Of a stretch of 64,000 bases of DNA, positions 9,661 to 21,000 are shown in pieces. The position numbers and the translations under genes were made by a program. The notes under the pieces are model-generated. The model saw only the letters and a list, made by a program, of their open reading frames with translations. It was not told the DNA's origin and did no database searches. The DNA is taken from contig JANWWC010000002.1 in NCBI GenBank assembly GCA_025056215.1, positions 444,427 through 508,426 on the forward strand, written 5' to 3'. The first letter of the stretch is position 1; the number at the start of each line of letters is the position of its first letter. Source of the DNA: Cytophagales bacterium. Lineage in GTDB: Bacteria; Bacteroidota; Bacteroidia; Cytophagales; Flammeovirgaceae.

Positions 9661-12122
9661 CCTTTCTAAGTTTTTACGCTTGGATAACAAAATACTATTC
9701 ATCAAGGCGTGAAGCACTGATAGTGAGTAGTTTAGTATGGTCTGGACTGATAATAGTGAGTACAGAATTCTTCTCTGCGTTGAAATGGATTACACCATTT
9801 TGGATTCGCACATTTTGGATAATAGTAACAAGCGTCAATGTTCTATTGATTTGGCAGAGTAGGAAATCTCTGAAAGGAAAGTTTACCATTTCCATTCCTT
9901 CTCAATACGGAGTTTGGGAGAAAAGCGTCATATTATTTATGTCTTTATTGGTTGCTTTGCTTTTCTATCAAGGTTTGTATTACGCGCCTAATAATTATGA
10001 CTCCATGACTTATCACTTGGCGCGCGTGATGCGATGGACCTTCCAAAAAAGTGTATCGCATTACGCTACCCATATTCCACGACAGCTATCTATGCCGCCC
10101 TTTGCTGAGTTTGTAGCCTTGCATAGTTTTTTGTTACACAAATCTGATGTATGGTTCAATAGTATTCAGTTGTTTTATTTGCTTCTCACTTGTTGTGGTG
10201 TATCGCTCATAGCAAAAACCTTAGGTGGGAATGCACACATACAATTATACAGTGCTTTTGTTGCTCTAACTTTTCCGATGTCTGTTTTACAAGCCACTTC
10301 TACGCAAAACGACCTTGTAACAGGCTGTTTTTTGGTTATTACTTATTGGCTAATTATTCAGATTTGGCAAAAGCCGATTTCTTATTTCCCTATTTGGCTG
10401 GGTACGGCAGCAGGGTTGCTTACTCTTACTAAAGGAGTATCATTTATTTGGTTAGTGATGCCTGCTTTAGTCACAGCGTTGGTTTTAATACTTCATCTTA
10501 CCAAACATCGAATCAATATCAAATCATTTCTTATAGTAGGATTGAGCATTTTGCTTCCTACTGTGTTGCTTCCTCTTCCGCATTTCTTGCGAAACTTTCA
10601 TCTTTTTGGCAACATACTTGGAACAACCCCAGAAGACCAAAAACTATACGCCTGCGAAGAATACACTTTCAATGCTATTTATAGTAATATCATTAAAAAT
10701 ATCAGCTTGCATTTTAAAGAGCCTTTTATCGATAATTCGGCAGAATGGATAGTTAAAAAAATCATACCTGAAAATTACTTGAACAACCCTGTAAATACTT
10801 TTCCAGGATTAAATTTTGAACTCCGAATTACCGAATTTAGCGAAGACTATGCTTCTTCCTTTCTGGCAACGCTTTTGGTATTAGTTGGTTTATTGTGTTT
10901 GCCGTTTTTTATTAAGAAAATCTATCAAAATAAGCCACTTTTCTTTTATGTAGTTTCTATTCTGATAAGTGGTTTGTTGTTTTGCGCCATGATAAAATGG
11001 AATCCGTGGGCTACGCGTTTACATATCTCTTTATTTCTGCTCGCCTCTCCGCTAATTGGGTTTTTATTATTCAAAATCAAATATTTAGTTCAATTTTTAG
11101 GAAATACAGCTATTGTATTTATCAGTATCTATGCATTGTTGTTTAGTGTATTCAACAGAATACGTCCTTTGGTAGAAATCGAAAATGTAACGCATTTTGT
11201 GCGCAACAAACCAAGGTACGAAAGGCATTTTCCTTCACACCCACAAGAACGCATTGATACTTACAAAAATATCTCCTCTTTTCTAGCAGATAAAGACAGC
11301 ATCGGGATTATCATAGGAGCAGACAGCTGGGAATATCCACTTTATACAGCAGATTTTTCTGCACTAAAAATTCCCAGAACCGTTTGTCATGTCAACGTTG
11401 AAAACTTGAGTAAAATATTGGAAAAACCAACTTTACTTAATTTCATCATTACTGAAAGCGCAAATACTGATTCTTTGAAGTACGGAACAAATACGTATTT
11501 TAGAATACGCGATCATTCTCTTAAAACCTTGCAATTATTTCAACGAGATAGTACATCAAAAGAATACGTAAATTGGGTAGAAAAAAACAAAATGAAAGAA
11601 AACCTACCCAAATTGATAGCATATATGCGCCATGACATAGGCGTTCTGATGTATTATAAACAAAATCAACAGAGCATTGGAAAAAGTTTTGAAGAATGGT
11701 TGCCTTCTTCTGCCGAATGGCACTATCAAAATAAACATCAATCTCCCTACTTTGTAAATGGAGAACTCCAAGATTATATTTTATCTTTTAAAGAACCAGA
11801 TGAAAAAGCCATCAAACAACAACTTATCAACATCATGAAAGATGATGAAGGGGTAAAACAATATTATGCAGAACATAGCCAAGAAATTGGAAAGAGCTTT
11901 GAAAATTGGCTTCCTGATGCTGCTCAATGGCATTTAGATAATAAAGATAAATCTAATTATTTTAAGCAGGGACAACTTATTGTGGCTGAAAAAGAAACAA
12001 AAGCAATATTTGATTTTGTAACTCCCGTCAGACAAAAACTTGGATTTTTATCTTTATTTTTAGCTATATTGATAAGTTTAACATTTGTTCATAATTTTTG
12101 TTCAACAATTTTTTTCCAATGA
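9645..12122 (+). CDS. Polytopic GT-C-like membrane protein with two C-terminal repeats
   Basis: 825 residues with about 11-12 TM helices in the first 510. The loop YYAPNNYDSMTYHLARVMRW (near residue 110), then RQLSMPPFAEF and TSTQNDLVTGCF, is characteristic of a Bacteroidota group of GT39-like proteins that are thought to transfer sugars from lipid carriers on the periplasmic side. After a soluble stretch, residues 653-708 and 724-778 hold two copies of the repeat also found in the gene at 5257-8046, followed by a last hydrophobic helix. The stop overlaps the next start as ATGA, so the two are translationally coupled. Donor and acceptor unknown. Confidence 0.75.
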   Translation: MWMYIAFLSFYAWITKYYSSRREALIVSSLVWSGLIIVSTEFFSALKWITPFWIRTFWIIVTSVNVLLIWQSRKSLKGKFTISIPSQYGVWEKSVILFMSLLVALLFYQGLYYAPNNYDSMTYHLARVMRWTFQKSVSHYATHIPRQLSMPPFAEFVALHSFLLHKSDVWFNSIQLFYLLLTCCGVSLIAKTLGGNAHIQLYSAFVALTFPMSVLQATSTQNDLVTGCFLVITYWLIIQIWQKPISYFPIWLGTAAGLLTLTKGVSFIWLVMPALVTALVLILHLTKHRINIKSFLIVGLSILLPTVLLPLPHFLRNFHLFGNILGTTPEDQKLYACEEYTFNAIYSNIIKNISLHFKEPFIDNSAEWIVKKIIPENYLNNPVNTFPGLNFELRITEFSEDYASSFLATLLVLVGLLCLPFFIKKIYQNKPLFFYVVSILISGLLFCAMIKWNPWATRLHISLFLLASPLIGFLLFKIKYLVQFLGNTAIVFISIYALLFSVFNRIRPLVEIENVTHFVRNKPRYERHFPSHPQERIDTYKNISSFLADKDSIGIIIGADSWEYPLYTADFSALKIPRTVCHVNVENLSKILEKPTLLNFIITESANTDSLKYGTNTYFRIRDHSLKTLQLFQRDSTSKEYVNWVEKNKMKENLPKLIAYMRHDIGVLMYYKQNQQSIGKSFEEWLPSSAEWHYQNKHQSPYFVNGELQDYILSFKEPDEKAIKQQLINIMKDDEGVKQYYAEHSQEIGKSFENWLPDAAQWHLDNKDKSNYFKQGQLIVAEKETKAIFDFVTPVRQKLGFLSLFLAILISLTFVHNFCSTIFFQ
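11601..11768 (+). repeat. Protein repeat, copy B1
   Basis: Codes residues 653-708 of the 825-residue membrane protein: IGVLMYY ... IGKSFEEWLPSSAEWH ... SPYFVNGEL. Same pattern as copies A1 and A2 in the divergent neighbour gene. Confidence 0.8.
11814..11978 (+). repeat. Protein repeat, copy B2
   Basis: Codes residues 724-778: EGVKQYY ... IGKSFENWLPDAAQWH ... SNYFKQGQL. Most like A1 in its central WLPDAA-x-WH block. Lies between B1 and the last membrane helix of the protein. Confidence 0.8.
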
Positions 12123-13723
12123 AACTTATCAAATTTCTGCTTATAGGAATTAGTGCGTTCATTATTGTCTTACAACTCAAAGGCATCTACTCTGCAAACA
12201 CCGATTTGACAGATGCTTCGTGGATATTCATGGACGAAAACATTACTTTTGCTGGCGTTAAAAAACTACATCAGGCACTATACACCTTAGACAAAGGATA
12301 TATCATTGACCAATTTTTAGATGGTGGTGACCATCGCTATGGCAGAATCTTATGGATAATCAATGCATTGACCTCTTTCATTCCTTCACTTATTTGGGGT
12401 GATAAAGGCGTAATAGTAGCTACCCGATTTACCCAGGCTTTCTTTTTAGTTGCTTCTTACGTAATATTAGCACACGCTCTTTTAAAAAGTTTTACATTAA
12501 GATGCGTAGCTGTTGCCTTGCTTTTGTTGCTTCCTCATACCCCTTACTACGCCACCATGCCCAAACCAGAGCCATTTCAACTATTCTTTATTGCTTTGTT
12601 TGTATGGTTTGCTTCTAAAAAAAGTTTTTTGCTCGGTAACTGGTATTGGATTTGGCTGGGAGCAGCAACAGGAGCTAAAATAGCTACATTGCCGTTGGTA
12701 GCTTTTTGGGGAGCATCTGCCTTTGGAATGGCTCTTTTGGGTCAGGACAAAAACAATCAAGAAACTGCTGCCTTTATCAAAAATCTACTCAAAACAATTG
12801 CCTGGCTAATAATCGGTTTCAACCTAGCAGAACCTATTTTTTATATCGGTCCCAAAATTTATTGGGATTGGATTAGCGGAAATGTCGTACATGGCGAAGA
12901 CAACATCAACCTACAATTTTCAGACTGGTTTATGTTTGTCATTAATAGTTGGGCTGGAATACACGGAAGATTGATGTGGATTTTTTTGAGTTTACTCGTT
13001 TTAATATCTGCATTTACTTTTTTTCAAGCTATCAAAGGCAATCATTCATATCGAAACGCAGGGCTTGTATTAGCTGGTGGTTGGCTGATGAATTTGTTTA
13101 TTATGTTCACCGTTAAGCGGCTGTGGGGATTTTATCTGCAGGTGGGCAGCGCATTGTTGGTGGTAGGTGCTTTGGCGGCATTTAATTTATTGTATAGTCA
13201 GATACATCAAAAGTTAGTGCGATTTTTGGGAATTATCTTAGGGTTGATACTGGTTGCTAACGGAACAATTCTGCAACTTCAATATACGAAAAATGTTTAT
13301 GAAGAACTAGCGACCAGAACTCAAAATCCGCAACATATCTTTAAAGTGAAGCAACAAATATGGTCTGAAAATTTCATTAATAAGCTCTATCGACAAAAAA
13401 ACAAAACATTATTGGGATTTTATGCACCAGCTTTGTATCAATTCAGAATACAACCTGAAACAGCACTTATTCGTCCGATTTGGGGTGCTTTTTTAGATTA
13501 TTCTTCTCAACCCGATTTTATTATTACTGATTTCTGTTTATTACCCGATACAGTAAATTTATCTGAAAATATCTTTAAAGATTCTTTTCGCAAATCAGCG
13601 GTGTTGTACGGCAAGCACGTGGCTATTGCTCTCAATGACAGTTGCTTAGCAATTCCTTGCTACATAGAAACTAAAATTGACAGTTTGAAGTTGTTTTTAT
13701 ATACACAAAAAACATTTCCATAA
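12119..13723 (+). CDS. Polytopic membrane protein, GT-C-like
   Basis: 534 residues from the ATG that overlaps the preceding stop (ATGA at 12119-12122); a start seven codons earlier is possible but would lie deeper in the previous gene. A signal-anchor helix is followed by a loop with DASWIFMDENITF, and by about nine to ten TM helices to residue ~400, then a soluble tail. The D-E-N loop after TM1 is where GT-C enzymes place their catalytic acid; HRYGRILWIINAL fits the same group. Together with the upstream gene it looks like part of a glycan-assembly pair. No closer assignment can be made. Confidence 0.7.
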   Translation: MKLIKFLLIGISAFIIVLQLKGIYSANTDLTDASWIFMDENITFAGVKKLHQALYTLDKGYIIDQFLDGGDHRYGRILWIINALTSFIPSLIWGDKGVIVATRFTQAFFLVASYVILAHALLKSFTLRCVAVALLLLLPHTPYYATMPKPEPFQLFFIALFVWFASKKSFLLGNWYWIWLGAATGAKIATLPLVAFWGASAFGMALLGQDKNNQETAAFIKNLLKTIAWLIIGFNLAEPIFYIGPKIYWDWISGNVVHGEDNINLQFSDWFMFVINSWAGIHGRLMWIFLSLLVLISAFTFFQAIKGNHSYRNAGLVLAGGWLMNLFIMFTVKRLWGFYLQVGSALLVVGALAAFNLLYSQIHQKLVRFLGIILGLILVANGTILQLQYTKNVYEELATRTQNPQHIFKVKQQIWSENFINKLYRQKNKTLLGFYAPALYQFRIQPETALIRPIWGAFLDYSSQPDFIITDFCLLPDTVNLSENIFKDSFRKSAVLYGKHVAIALNDSCLAIPCYIETKIDSLKLFLYTQKTFP

Positions 13724-13790
13724 TATTTGAAAAACTGACTATAAAAAGTTTTGAAAAAATTCTTTTTCTGCCTGCTTATAAATTCTAAAC

Positions 13791-14369
13791 ATGCTACTCA
13801 TAGGAAATACGCTCATAAGCGATGACATTGCAGAAAAACATTTTCTTTGTGACTTAGAAAAATGCAAAGGCGCTTGTTGCATAGAAGGCGATTTAGGAGC
13901 ACCTCTCGAAGAGAGTGAATTAGAAAAAATGCAAGAAGTATTTGAGATAGTAATGCCCATGCTCGCCCCTGAAAATCAGGCATGCCTGGAAGAATGGGGA
14001 CCTTATGTAAAAGATTATGAAGGTGATTATTCCACTCCTATTTTATCCGATGGGCTGTGCGCATATGCTATTCGAGAAAAAAATGGGATTATTAGCTGTA
14101 GTATAGAAAAAGCATGGAAAGAAGGCAAAACAACATTTCGAAAACCAATTTCTTGTCATCTTTATCCTATTAGAATTAAAAAATATCCTGATGGAAATGA
14201 AGTTTTGAATTATCATAAATGGAAAATATGCAAGGCAGCTTGTAAACTCGGAGAAAAACTAAAAATTCCTTTGTATCAGTTTTTAAAAGAAGCACTCATC
14301 AGAAAATATGGTGAAAAGTGGTACGAAGAACTTCTTGAAGTAGCTCAGCAGCATCCTAAAACTACTTAG
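13791..14369 (+). CDS. DUF3109 family cysteine-cluster protein
   Basis: 192-residue soluble protein widely conserved in Bacteroidota. Cysteines are clustered as in YkgJ-like zinc/iron-cluster proteins: CDLEKCKGACC at residues 20-30, CAYAI and CSIE in the middle, CHLYPI and CKAACK near the end. The CxxxxCKGxCC start followed by GAPL is typical of DUF3109. The metal is not established. It stands alone, 67 bases after the GT-C-like gene, and overlaps the convergent unknown gene by eight bases. Confidence 0.85.
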   Translation: MLLIGNTLISDDIAEKHFLCDLEKCKGACCIEGDLGAPLEESELEKMQEVFEIVMPMLAPENQACLEEWGPYVKDYEGDYSTPILSDGLCAYAIREKNGIISCSIEKAWKEGKTTFRKPISCHLYPIRIKKYPDGNEVLNYHKWKICKAACKLGEKLKIPLYQFLKEALIRKYGEKWYEELLEVAQQHPKTT

Positions 14370-15759
14370 TACAACCTTGAACACATTTTTCTGCTATTAT
14401 TTTTCCTTCTTCATCAGTGATGCGAGCAACAAAGTAAGCATTTTCCCCTGCATCATGCTGAAAAACATATGGATACGATTTAAAGCCATGAGTGAGATAG
14501 CTATTTTCAAAAACTACCCACACTATTTGATTCTCAGCATCATAAATAGCTAACTTAGCATTGTTAATAGCATGTTTTAATTCTATCTGAAGGGTTCCTC
14601 TCCTAGTAATAAGAGGATGCTTTTGTTGTTCTTCTTTGTCGATACGGATTTTTTTGCTTACCACTACTTTCCCGTTAGATTGGTTGATAACTTTCAAAAA
14701 ATAAGAAATTCCTACAGGCAATTCACGCGTTTTGGATAGAATACTTTGATGAAATCCTTTGATAAGCTTATAGTTATCTGCTAAAAGAGCATATAAATTT
14801 TCGGCTGAATCATAAATAGCTACACGCGCTGTTATCTCTTCGGGAACTTCGTAAGTAAGAATCGTTTCTTGTTCTACTCTTCTGACAGGAATAATAATAT
14901 CAGAAGGACTTGCAATCTTTTCAAAAAGAACTTTTTCAGGAGTTTCTAATCGCAAAACAAACGTCGATGTATCGGATTCGTAATGATAAATCCCTACTTT
15001 AAACTGATAAAAACCCGGTTGAAGCGTTTGTTCTTTCCAATAGGTTCTCACACATTGCCCTCTACGATTATAAGCGCGCAAAGCGGCTTGTTTAACGTAA
15101 TCCGGCAAAAGACATTCTAATGAAGTCTGAACAGAAAAAATACGGTGAGGGCGAGGCAAAACATGCAAATCGCACGGAGCAATTCCTTTGACTGTACAAA
15201 CAAACTCTCGCATTCTTTTGCAAGCAAAAGAATCAACATCATAGATATTTTCTATAGAAGAATCGTCAGTAATCGACCAAACAGCTGATTGTAGCGCCGT
15301 ACTTGTATAGTAACCACTTTCAGATGCCATTTGTAATAAAGCCCAAAGATGATTTTTATCTTTCGGAAACAAAGTAAAAGTGGCGCCTGCAATAGGAGAA
15401 GCAAAGTGAATCTGAGTGCACGCAACATACAGTTCGACTGTCTTTCGCTCTTTTTTTATCATCTTTACAATTACTTCGCGTACAACAACCAGGTTTTGTT
15501 GCCATTCATTATCGCTATCGAACTGGGTTCCCGCTTCGATTTTAAACTCAAGAGAATTTTGAGTTAAATTTTGAAAATCTACTTTCAGCACTTCCCCATA
15601 GAAACCTCCTTTTGAGACAGCCTTATAATTAACCTGTTTATTAGCAATCACCTCGTGCAACGTAGGTACTTCAGGCATTTTTGCTAATACAGCATCAAAA
15701 AGAACCCAACACCAAGTCGTCAGAATTCCAATTTTAAGTACTTTGAGCAGTAATTTCAT
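14362..15759 (-). CDS. Secreted protein of unknown function (465 aa)
   Basis: I do not recognise the family. An N-terminal signal sequence (MKLLLKVLKIGILTTWCWV, then ...DAVLA) points to export. The rest is dominated by short beta-strands; residues ~20-80 hold a region with FYGEVLKVDFQNLT, and two or three segments further on (Y..I.KGFHQSIL.., then a C-terminal one with THGFKSYPYVFQHD) look like related beta-sandwich units. The ATG at 15759 was preferred over a TTG seven codons earlier because it starts right at the signal peptide. It overlaps the end of the RSH gene by 26 bases on the same strand, so the two are probably in one transcript. Confidence 0.65.
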   Translation of the reverse strand: MKLLLKVLKIGILTTWCWVLFDAVLAKMPEVPTLHEVIANKQVNYKAVSKGGFYGEVLKVDFQNLTQNSLEFKIEAGTQFDSDNEWQQNLVVVREVIVKMIKKERKTVELYVACTQIHFASPIAGATFTLFPKDKNHLWALLQMASESGYYTSTALQSAVWSITDDSSIENIYDVDSFACKRMREFVCTVKGIAPCDLHVLPRPHRIFSVQTSLECLLPDYVKQAALRAYNRRGQCVRTYWKEQTLQPGFYQFKVGIYHYESDTSTFVLRLETPEKVLFEKIASPSDIIIPVRRVEQETILTYEVPEEITARVAIYDSAENLYALLADNYKLIKGFHQSILSKTRELPVGISYFLKVINQSNGKVVVSKKIRIDKEEQQKHPLITRRGTLQIELKHAINNAKLAIYDAENQIVWVVFENSYLTHGFKSYPYVFQHDAGENAYFVARITDEEGKIIAEKCVQGCTK

Positions 15760-17968
15760 CTTCTCGCGCAATATTGACAATACCTTTAATATTTTCTAAT
15801 TGACGAATAAGCTCATCGAGTTCAGCACGGTCATGAACAGAAAGTCCTATTGAGCCGCTAAATATTCCGTCGTGAGCTTTCATATCGATGGTTAGAATGT
15901 TCACTTTTTTATTAGCAATCACTTGTGTGATTTCATTGATGACTCCTATGCGATCTGTTCCTTCTACGTGAAGCAACACATCGAACTCTTGAATGAACTT
16001 TTGAGATGCCCACTTCGCTTTCAAAATACGGTAACTATAGTTTGCCATTAGCTTGGTAGCATTAGGACAGCTGACTCGGTGAATTTTTATTCCGTTAGTA
16101 CTAGTAGCAAATCCGAAAATTTCATCCCCTGGAATAGGTCGGCAGCATTGTGCAAAAGAATATTCTAAATCTAATCCGTTAGTATCTCCAATAATAAGCT
16201 CATCATTTCCTGTAAGCGCTTTAATTTCTTTTTTTATCAAAGAAGCATCGTCAGTGCGCTTTGTAATGCGAGTAGACTCCAGCCTTTGAGTAGCATCATA
16301 AAAAGCCTTGATTTCATTATGAGGAATCATTTCTGAACCAATGCTATAAAACAAGTCGAATTCTGTTTTTTGGTTGAAATATTCCATCATCTGTTGGATT
16401 GTTTTTTCGCCGAAAGGAACTTTTAGCTGGGCTAGCTTGCGTGCCACAATTTCTTTGCCGTAATTAGCAATTTGTTTTTTATCTTCTTTGATAAGATCTT
16501 TAATTTTTGAACGCGCACGCGATGTAACCACGTACTTGAGCCAACTTTCGTTGGGACGCGCTTTTGCAGAAGTAAGAATTTCAACTTGGTCGCCATTTTG
16601 GAGCTTATGGGTAATAGGTACAAGTTTATTGTTGATTTTAGCTCCAATACATTTTGCTCCTATTTCGCTGTGCACCAAAAAAGCAAAGTCAAGTACGGAG
16701 GCATTTACAGGAAGCATTTTCATTTCACCTTTCGGCGTAAAAACAAAGATTTCATCTTGAAAAAGATTAGAACGGAAATCGTCCATAAATTCCATGGCGC
16801 TCGTATCGTTTTTTTCGAGCATTTCGCGCACGTGGTTGAGCCATAGTTCTATACCTTGCTCTGTAGTTATTCCGCTTTTATCCTTGTATTTCCAGTGAGC
16901 AGCGTACCCTTTTTCAGCAATATCATCCATGCGCTCCGTACGGATTTGGACTTCTACCCATTTTCCGGATTTACTCATTACAGTCGTATGAAGCGATTCA
17001 TATCCGTTAGCTTTGGGAATGGTTATCCAGTCGCGCGTGCGCTCTGTGTTGGGCGTATAGAAATCAGTGACAATAGAGTACACTGTCCAACACGCTTTTT
17101 TTTCCTGTTCGTACGGAATGTCTTGCAAAATAATCCTAATGGCAAACAAGTCATATACCTCCTCAAACGAGATGTTCTGTCTTTTCATTTTATTGTAAAT
17201 CGAACGAATCGATTTTGTTCTGCTCTTTATGATGAACTTAAATCCTTCTTTTTGAAGAGCTTCTTCTATAGGTCGAGAAAACATGCGAATGAATCGCTTT
17301 CGCGCTTCTTCGGAATTTTTAAGTTTGCTTACTACCTCTTCATACGCCGAAGGATCTGCATATTTCAAATACAGGTCTTCAAGTTCTGACTTAATAGAAT
17401 ACAACCCTAACCGATGTGCAAGTGGTGCATACAAATATTCTGTTTCTGCAGCAATTTTGAGTTGTTTATCTTTAGGCATACTATCGAGGGTACGCATGTT
17501 GTGCAAGCGGTCAGCAATTTTGATAAGAATTACGCGCGCATCTTCCGCAATTGTGAGCAACACCTTGCGAAAATTCTCTGCTTGAATAGTAGGTGTTTTG
17601 CTCATCGTAACCTTGATTTTAGTGAGTCCATCTACAATGCGGGCTACTTTTTCGCCGAAGTGTTCGCGAATATCTTCTATAGTGTAGTGTGTATCTTCTA
17701 CAACGTCGTGAAGAAGGGCAGCCAATACAGAAGTGGTGCCTAATCCCATTTCTTCCACACAAATCATCGCTACCGAAATAGGATGGTATACATAAGGCTC
17801 TCCCGATTTTCTGCGGTCGTTTTTGTGGGCTTCTAAAGCAAAATTAAAGGCTTTCCTGATGATTTTAGCATCTCCTTCTTTAAGAACCGGACGCATTTTG
17901 CGTAAGAGCGTCCGATACATTTTTACTAATGTTTTGATTTCCTCCTCCGAATAGCCTGTGCTTATCAT
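15734..17968 (-). CDS. Bifunctional (p)ppGpp synthetase/hydrolase (RSH)
   Basis: Makes and degrades the alarmone (p)ppGpp. In order: HD hydrolase domain with ALLHDVVEDT (about residues 75-85), (p)ppGpp synthetase domain with DWITIPKANGYESLHTTVM and EVQIRTERMDDIAEKG (about 320-365), a TGS domain (VFTPKGEMKMLPVNASVLDF), a conserved-cysteine CCRPIPGDEI segment, and a C-terminal ACT domain. The HD residues are intact, so hydrolase activity is expected as well. The ATG at 17968 (MISTGYSEEE) is preferred to a TTG 33 bases upstream. 744 residues is normal for Rel/SpoT. Called relA, spoT or rel depending on the database. Confidence 0.96.
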   Translation of the reverse strand: MISTGYSEEEIKTLVKMYRTLLRKMRPVLKEGDAKIIRKAFNFALEAHKNDRRKSGEPYVYHPISVAMICVEEMGLGTTSVLAALLHDVVEDTHYTIEDIREHFGEKVARIVDGLTKIKVTMSKTPTIQAENFRKVLLTIAEDARVILIKIADRLHNMRTLDSMPKDKQLKIAAETEYLYAPLAHRLGLYSIKSELEDLYLKYADPSAYEEVVSKLKNSEEARKRFIRMFSRPIEEALQKEGFKFIIKSRTKSIRSIYNKMKRQNISFEEVYDLFAIRIILQDIPYEQEKKACWTVYSIVTDFYTPNTERTRDWITIPKANGYESLHTTVMSKSGKWVEVQIRTERMDDIAEKGYAAHWKYKDKSGITTEQGIELWLNHVREMLEKNDTSAMEFMDDFRSNLFQDEIFVFTPKGEMKMLPVNASVLDFAFLVHSEIGAKCIGAKINNKLVPITHKLQNGDQVEILTSAKARPNESWLKYVVTSRARSKIKDLIKEDKKQIANYGKEIVARKLAQLKVPFGEKTIQQMMEYFNQKTEFDLFYSIGSEMIPHNEIKAFYDATQRLESTRITKRTDDASLIKKEIKALTGNDELIIGDTNGLDLEYSFAQCCRPIPGDEIFGFATSTNGIKIHRVSCPNATKLMANYSYRILKAKWASQKFIQEFDVLLHVEGTDRIGVINEITQVIANKKVNILTIDMKAHDGIFSGSIGLSVHDRAELDELIRQLENIKGIVNIAREDEITAQST

Positions 17969-18046
17969 AGGATTTATTTTCAGTTTTTTGTTAATATACA
18001 AAACAAACCGCTAAAAAACAAATCCACAGAAAGCTATTCTACAAGG

Positions 18047-21000
18047 CTATTCTACTACGATTTCTCCGCTTCCTGAATAACTATGATAATCTCCATTATA
18101 CATCGCATCGGCGGAGACAATGCCCAACTGAAATTTTCCTTTGTTTGTAACCCGCGCCAAATAATAATACTCTTGTTTACTAGTTTGAGCTGTAGTGTAA
18201 TAATGAATGCGGTCATCTCGATAATCTATATGTTGGGCAGTGGCTGCAATATCTTTCAACCATGGCAATTCTATCCCTTCAAGTCGCGGATTTTCAATTT
18301 CAAAGCAGGCGGGCAACACATCCGTCAATACTACATTTTCTATTTTTTCTAACAAAGATTTTAATGATAGTTTTACTACTATTAAATCGTTTTGTCGAAA
18401 TTTAAAAGAATTGATTGGTGTGCCTTGTCGGTCATAAAATTCACGCCGTACTTGTAAAAAGTTATCTTTTTCTTCTACTTTTTCACTTTCATTAAGACCT
18501 TGGAGTTCATAAAAATAGAACAAGTTTCCTGTGCCTGAAGTTATGATTTCTATTTCTTTTCCCACTACATTTTGTTTTAACACCAAATCATTTCCATCAA
18601 AGCGAGCTATTTCTTTTCCATCCGCTTTGATAATAGCAGTGATGGAGGTATTTTGAGCTTTACGGGCAATTTTCCCTAATGCTGTCAATGAAAAAGCGAG
18701 CTCTTGTGTAGTAGGATACGACGTTGCCTTAAGAATTTCTGCCACTTGTTTTGCTAATACAGGAACTTGAGCATTATCAGGCTCTGTTTCGAGTAACACG
18801 CTCAGAGAGAGAGCTATGTCTCTCAAATACGAACTAAAAGAGCCATCGAGTTCTCGAATAGCTTTGTTAGCAGAAAAGCTAGTAGGCTGAAGTTTGCGAG
18901 CTGCATTTATATCGCCCACTAAACTAAAAGCTCCTGCAAGCATATAGCGCGCATCGGTAGTGAGCAAATGTAAACGCGATTTGTAATAATTCATGGTAGG
19001 AAGATCTTTTTTTCCTGCTAATGCTAAAACGTAAAGCGAGTACGCAACTTCTCGAGGTGCGAATTCTTGCGAAACAGTTTGATTATTTGAAGTAATGAAA
19101 TGATATCTTGTCATTTCTCTTGACTTGACGCGCGCTTGCAAGTACTGATAAAGGCGCTCTAAAAGCTTATTTTCTACTTCAAAGCCAGCCTTTTGGGCTT
19201 CTGTTAAAAAATGAGCTGCATACACCGTCGCCCACCAATTCGAATAATCTCCATTTTGCCAATAAGCCAAAGAACCATCGTACAATTGTAGAGATTGAAT
19301 TTTTCGAATAGTTTCATAAATATGATGTGCTGCATCGTGAGCAAGCTCAGGGCGAACTTTTTTGAGAAATTCTCCCGCATAAAGTTGCGGAAATGCTGTA
19401 GAAATAGTTTGCTCCAAACATCCATGAGGATACTGAATAAGGTCATTCATTTCTTTAGCAAATTCTGCAAAAGGAACTTTTGTAAGAAGTAGTTTCCCAG
19501 AAACAGAAGATTGCAAATAATTCCGCTTTAAATCTATTCGAGCTGACTTTCCGCCTTCTATCCTTCCTGAAGATGAAAATTTTAAAAGACTTGATGGAGG
19601 GCGAACTGTAATCTCGGTTTTTTGTGTAAATTTTTCATCAAGTCCTTCTGCTTCTACCAAAATTTCGCCTGTACCCATCTGCGAACTTGCCTTGAGAGTA
19701 AAATATACTGTTTTTTCTCCGTTAGCAGAAACTTGCAGGGTTTGTTTGTTCTCGCCTAGCGTTTGAAGTGCTCCTGAAACGGCTATCTTCGAAGTAACAG
19801 TAGCCTTTTGAGAAGTAGTGTTACTTACCGTAACAGGAATTACTACTTCATCAGCAGGCGACAAAAAGCGAGGAACTCCTACACTCACTATTAACGGATC
19901 TGCTACTTTCATACTTTTTTCAGCAGCGCCGAACGCTTTTCCTTGAGCCGCCACCGCCATGATGCGAAGGTCTCCCGAAAAACCATTTGGAATTTTTATT
20001 GAGTATTTTACTTTTCCGTCGCTATCTGTTTTGAGTGTCCCAGACCAAAAAGATGCTAACTTCACGCGCTTATTGGTAAGCGGATTATTACGTTTACCTA
20101 AATCGTAACCATCAGCCCCAAACTGAGTGGCCGAATGACGTATCTCAGGGAAAAGACGCGGATAAAGGTCGTAAGAGTTTACTTGCAAAGCCCGCTTTTG
20201 ATAAAAATAATCATACGGATTAGGCGTTTTATAGTTTTTAATCTGCAAAATCCCTTCATCTACTACTGCTATAGTTATTTCTGCATTACTATTTTTTTTA
20301 GATAACTGCACAACAATATCTACAGACGAATTTGAGCGCACTTTCTCAGGAGCAACAATGTTGAGTTCAATTTGATTTTCAGTTTTTTCTACAAAAAGAT
20401 TGTGATAACCGTGCGCAACTGTTAGCGGTATCGCATTTTCTGCTATCGGTTTAAGAAGTGTCGCCGATACAAAAACGTTTGGTAAATGCTCTTCCTTAAG
20501 TTTAAAAGAGAGCTCTGCCACCCGATTATTTGTTTGGACAATCGTATACTCAAAAACGCGGTTTCTTTCTAAAGTGACTATCAACCTACCATCAAAAGGA
20601 CATTTAAACAAAACTTTAGCTGTTTCTCCTGCCAAGTACTTTTCTTTATCGGTTTGGATTGCTATTTTCCCATCTTTTTCTACTTCAAAAGAGGTTTCAG
20701 AGGTGGTCCCCCACGAATAAGCATAAAAAGGCATCATTACATAAGTAGAAGCTCCTATATTGTAAATCCGAAATTGATACTCTCCTGATTCAGTAGGAAC
20801 AAACTGGCAAGAATTTCCTTTTCCCGATATTTGCACAATATAATCTTGCAAAATTTTTTCCTTAGGCTGAGAAATATAGCGGTAAGATCCATAATCATCT
20901 TTCTCCACAATGGTTTGCCATTCCAACTTCACTATTTGTACTCTCGCCCTCGCATTGTTATAAACCATTCCTTCTTTATTAAGAGCCACTATCGGAATGT

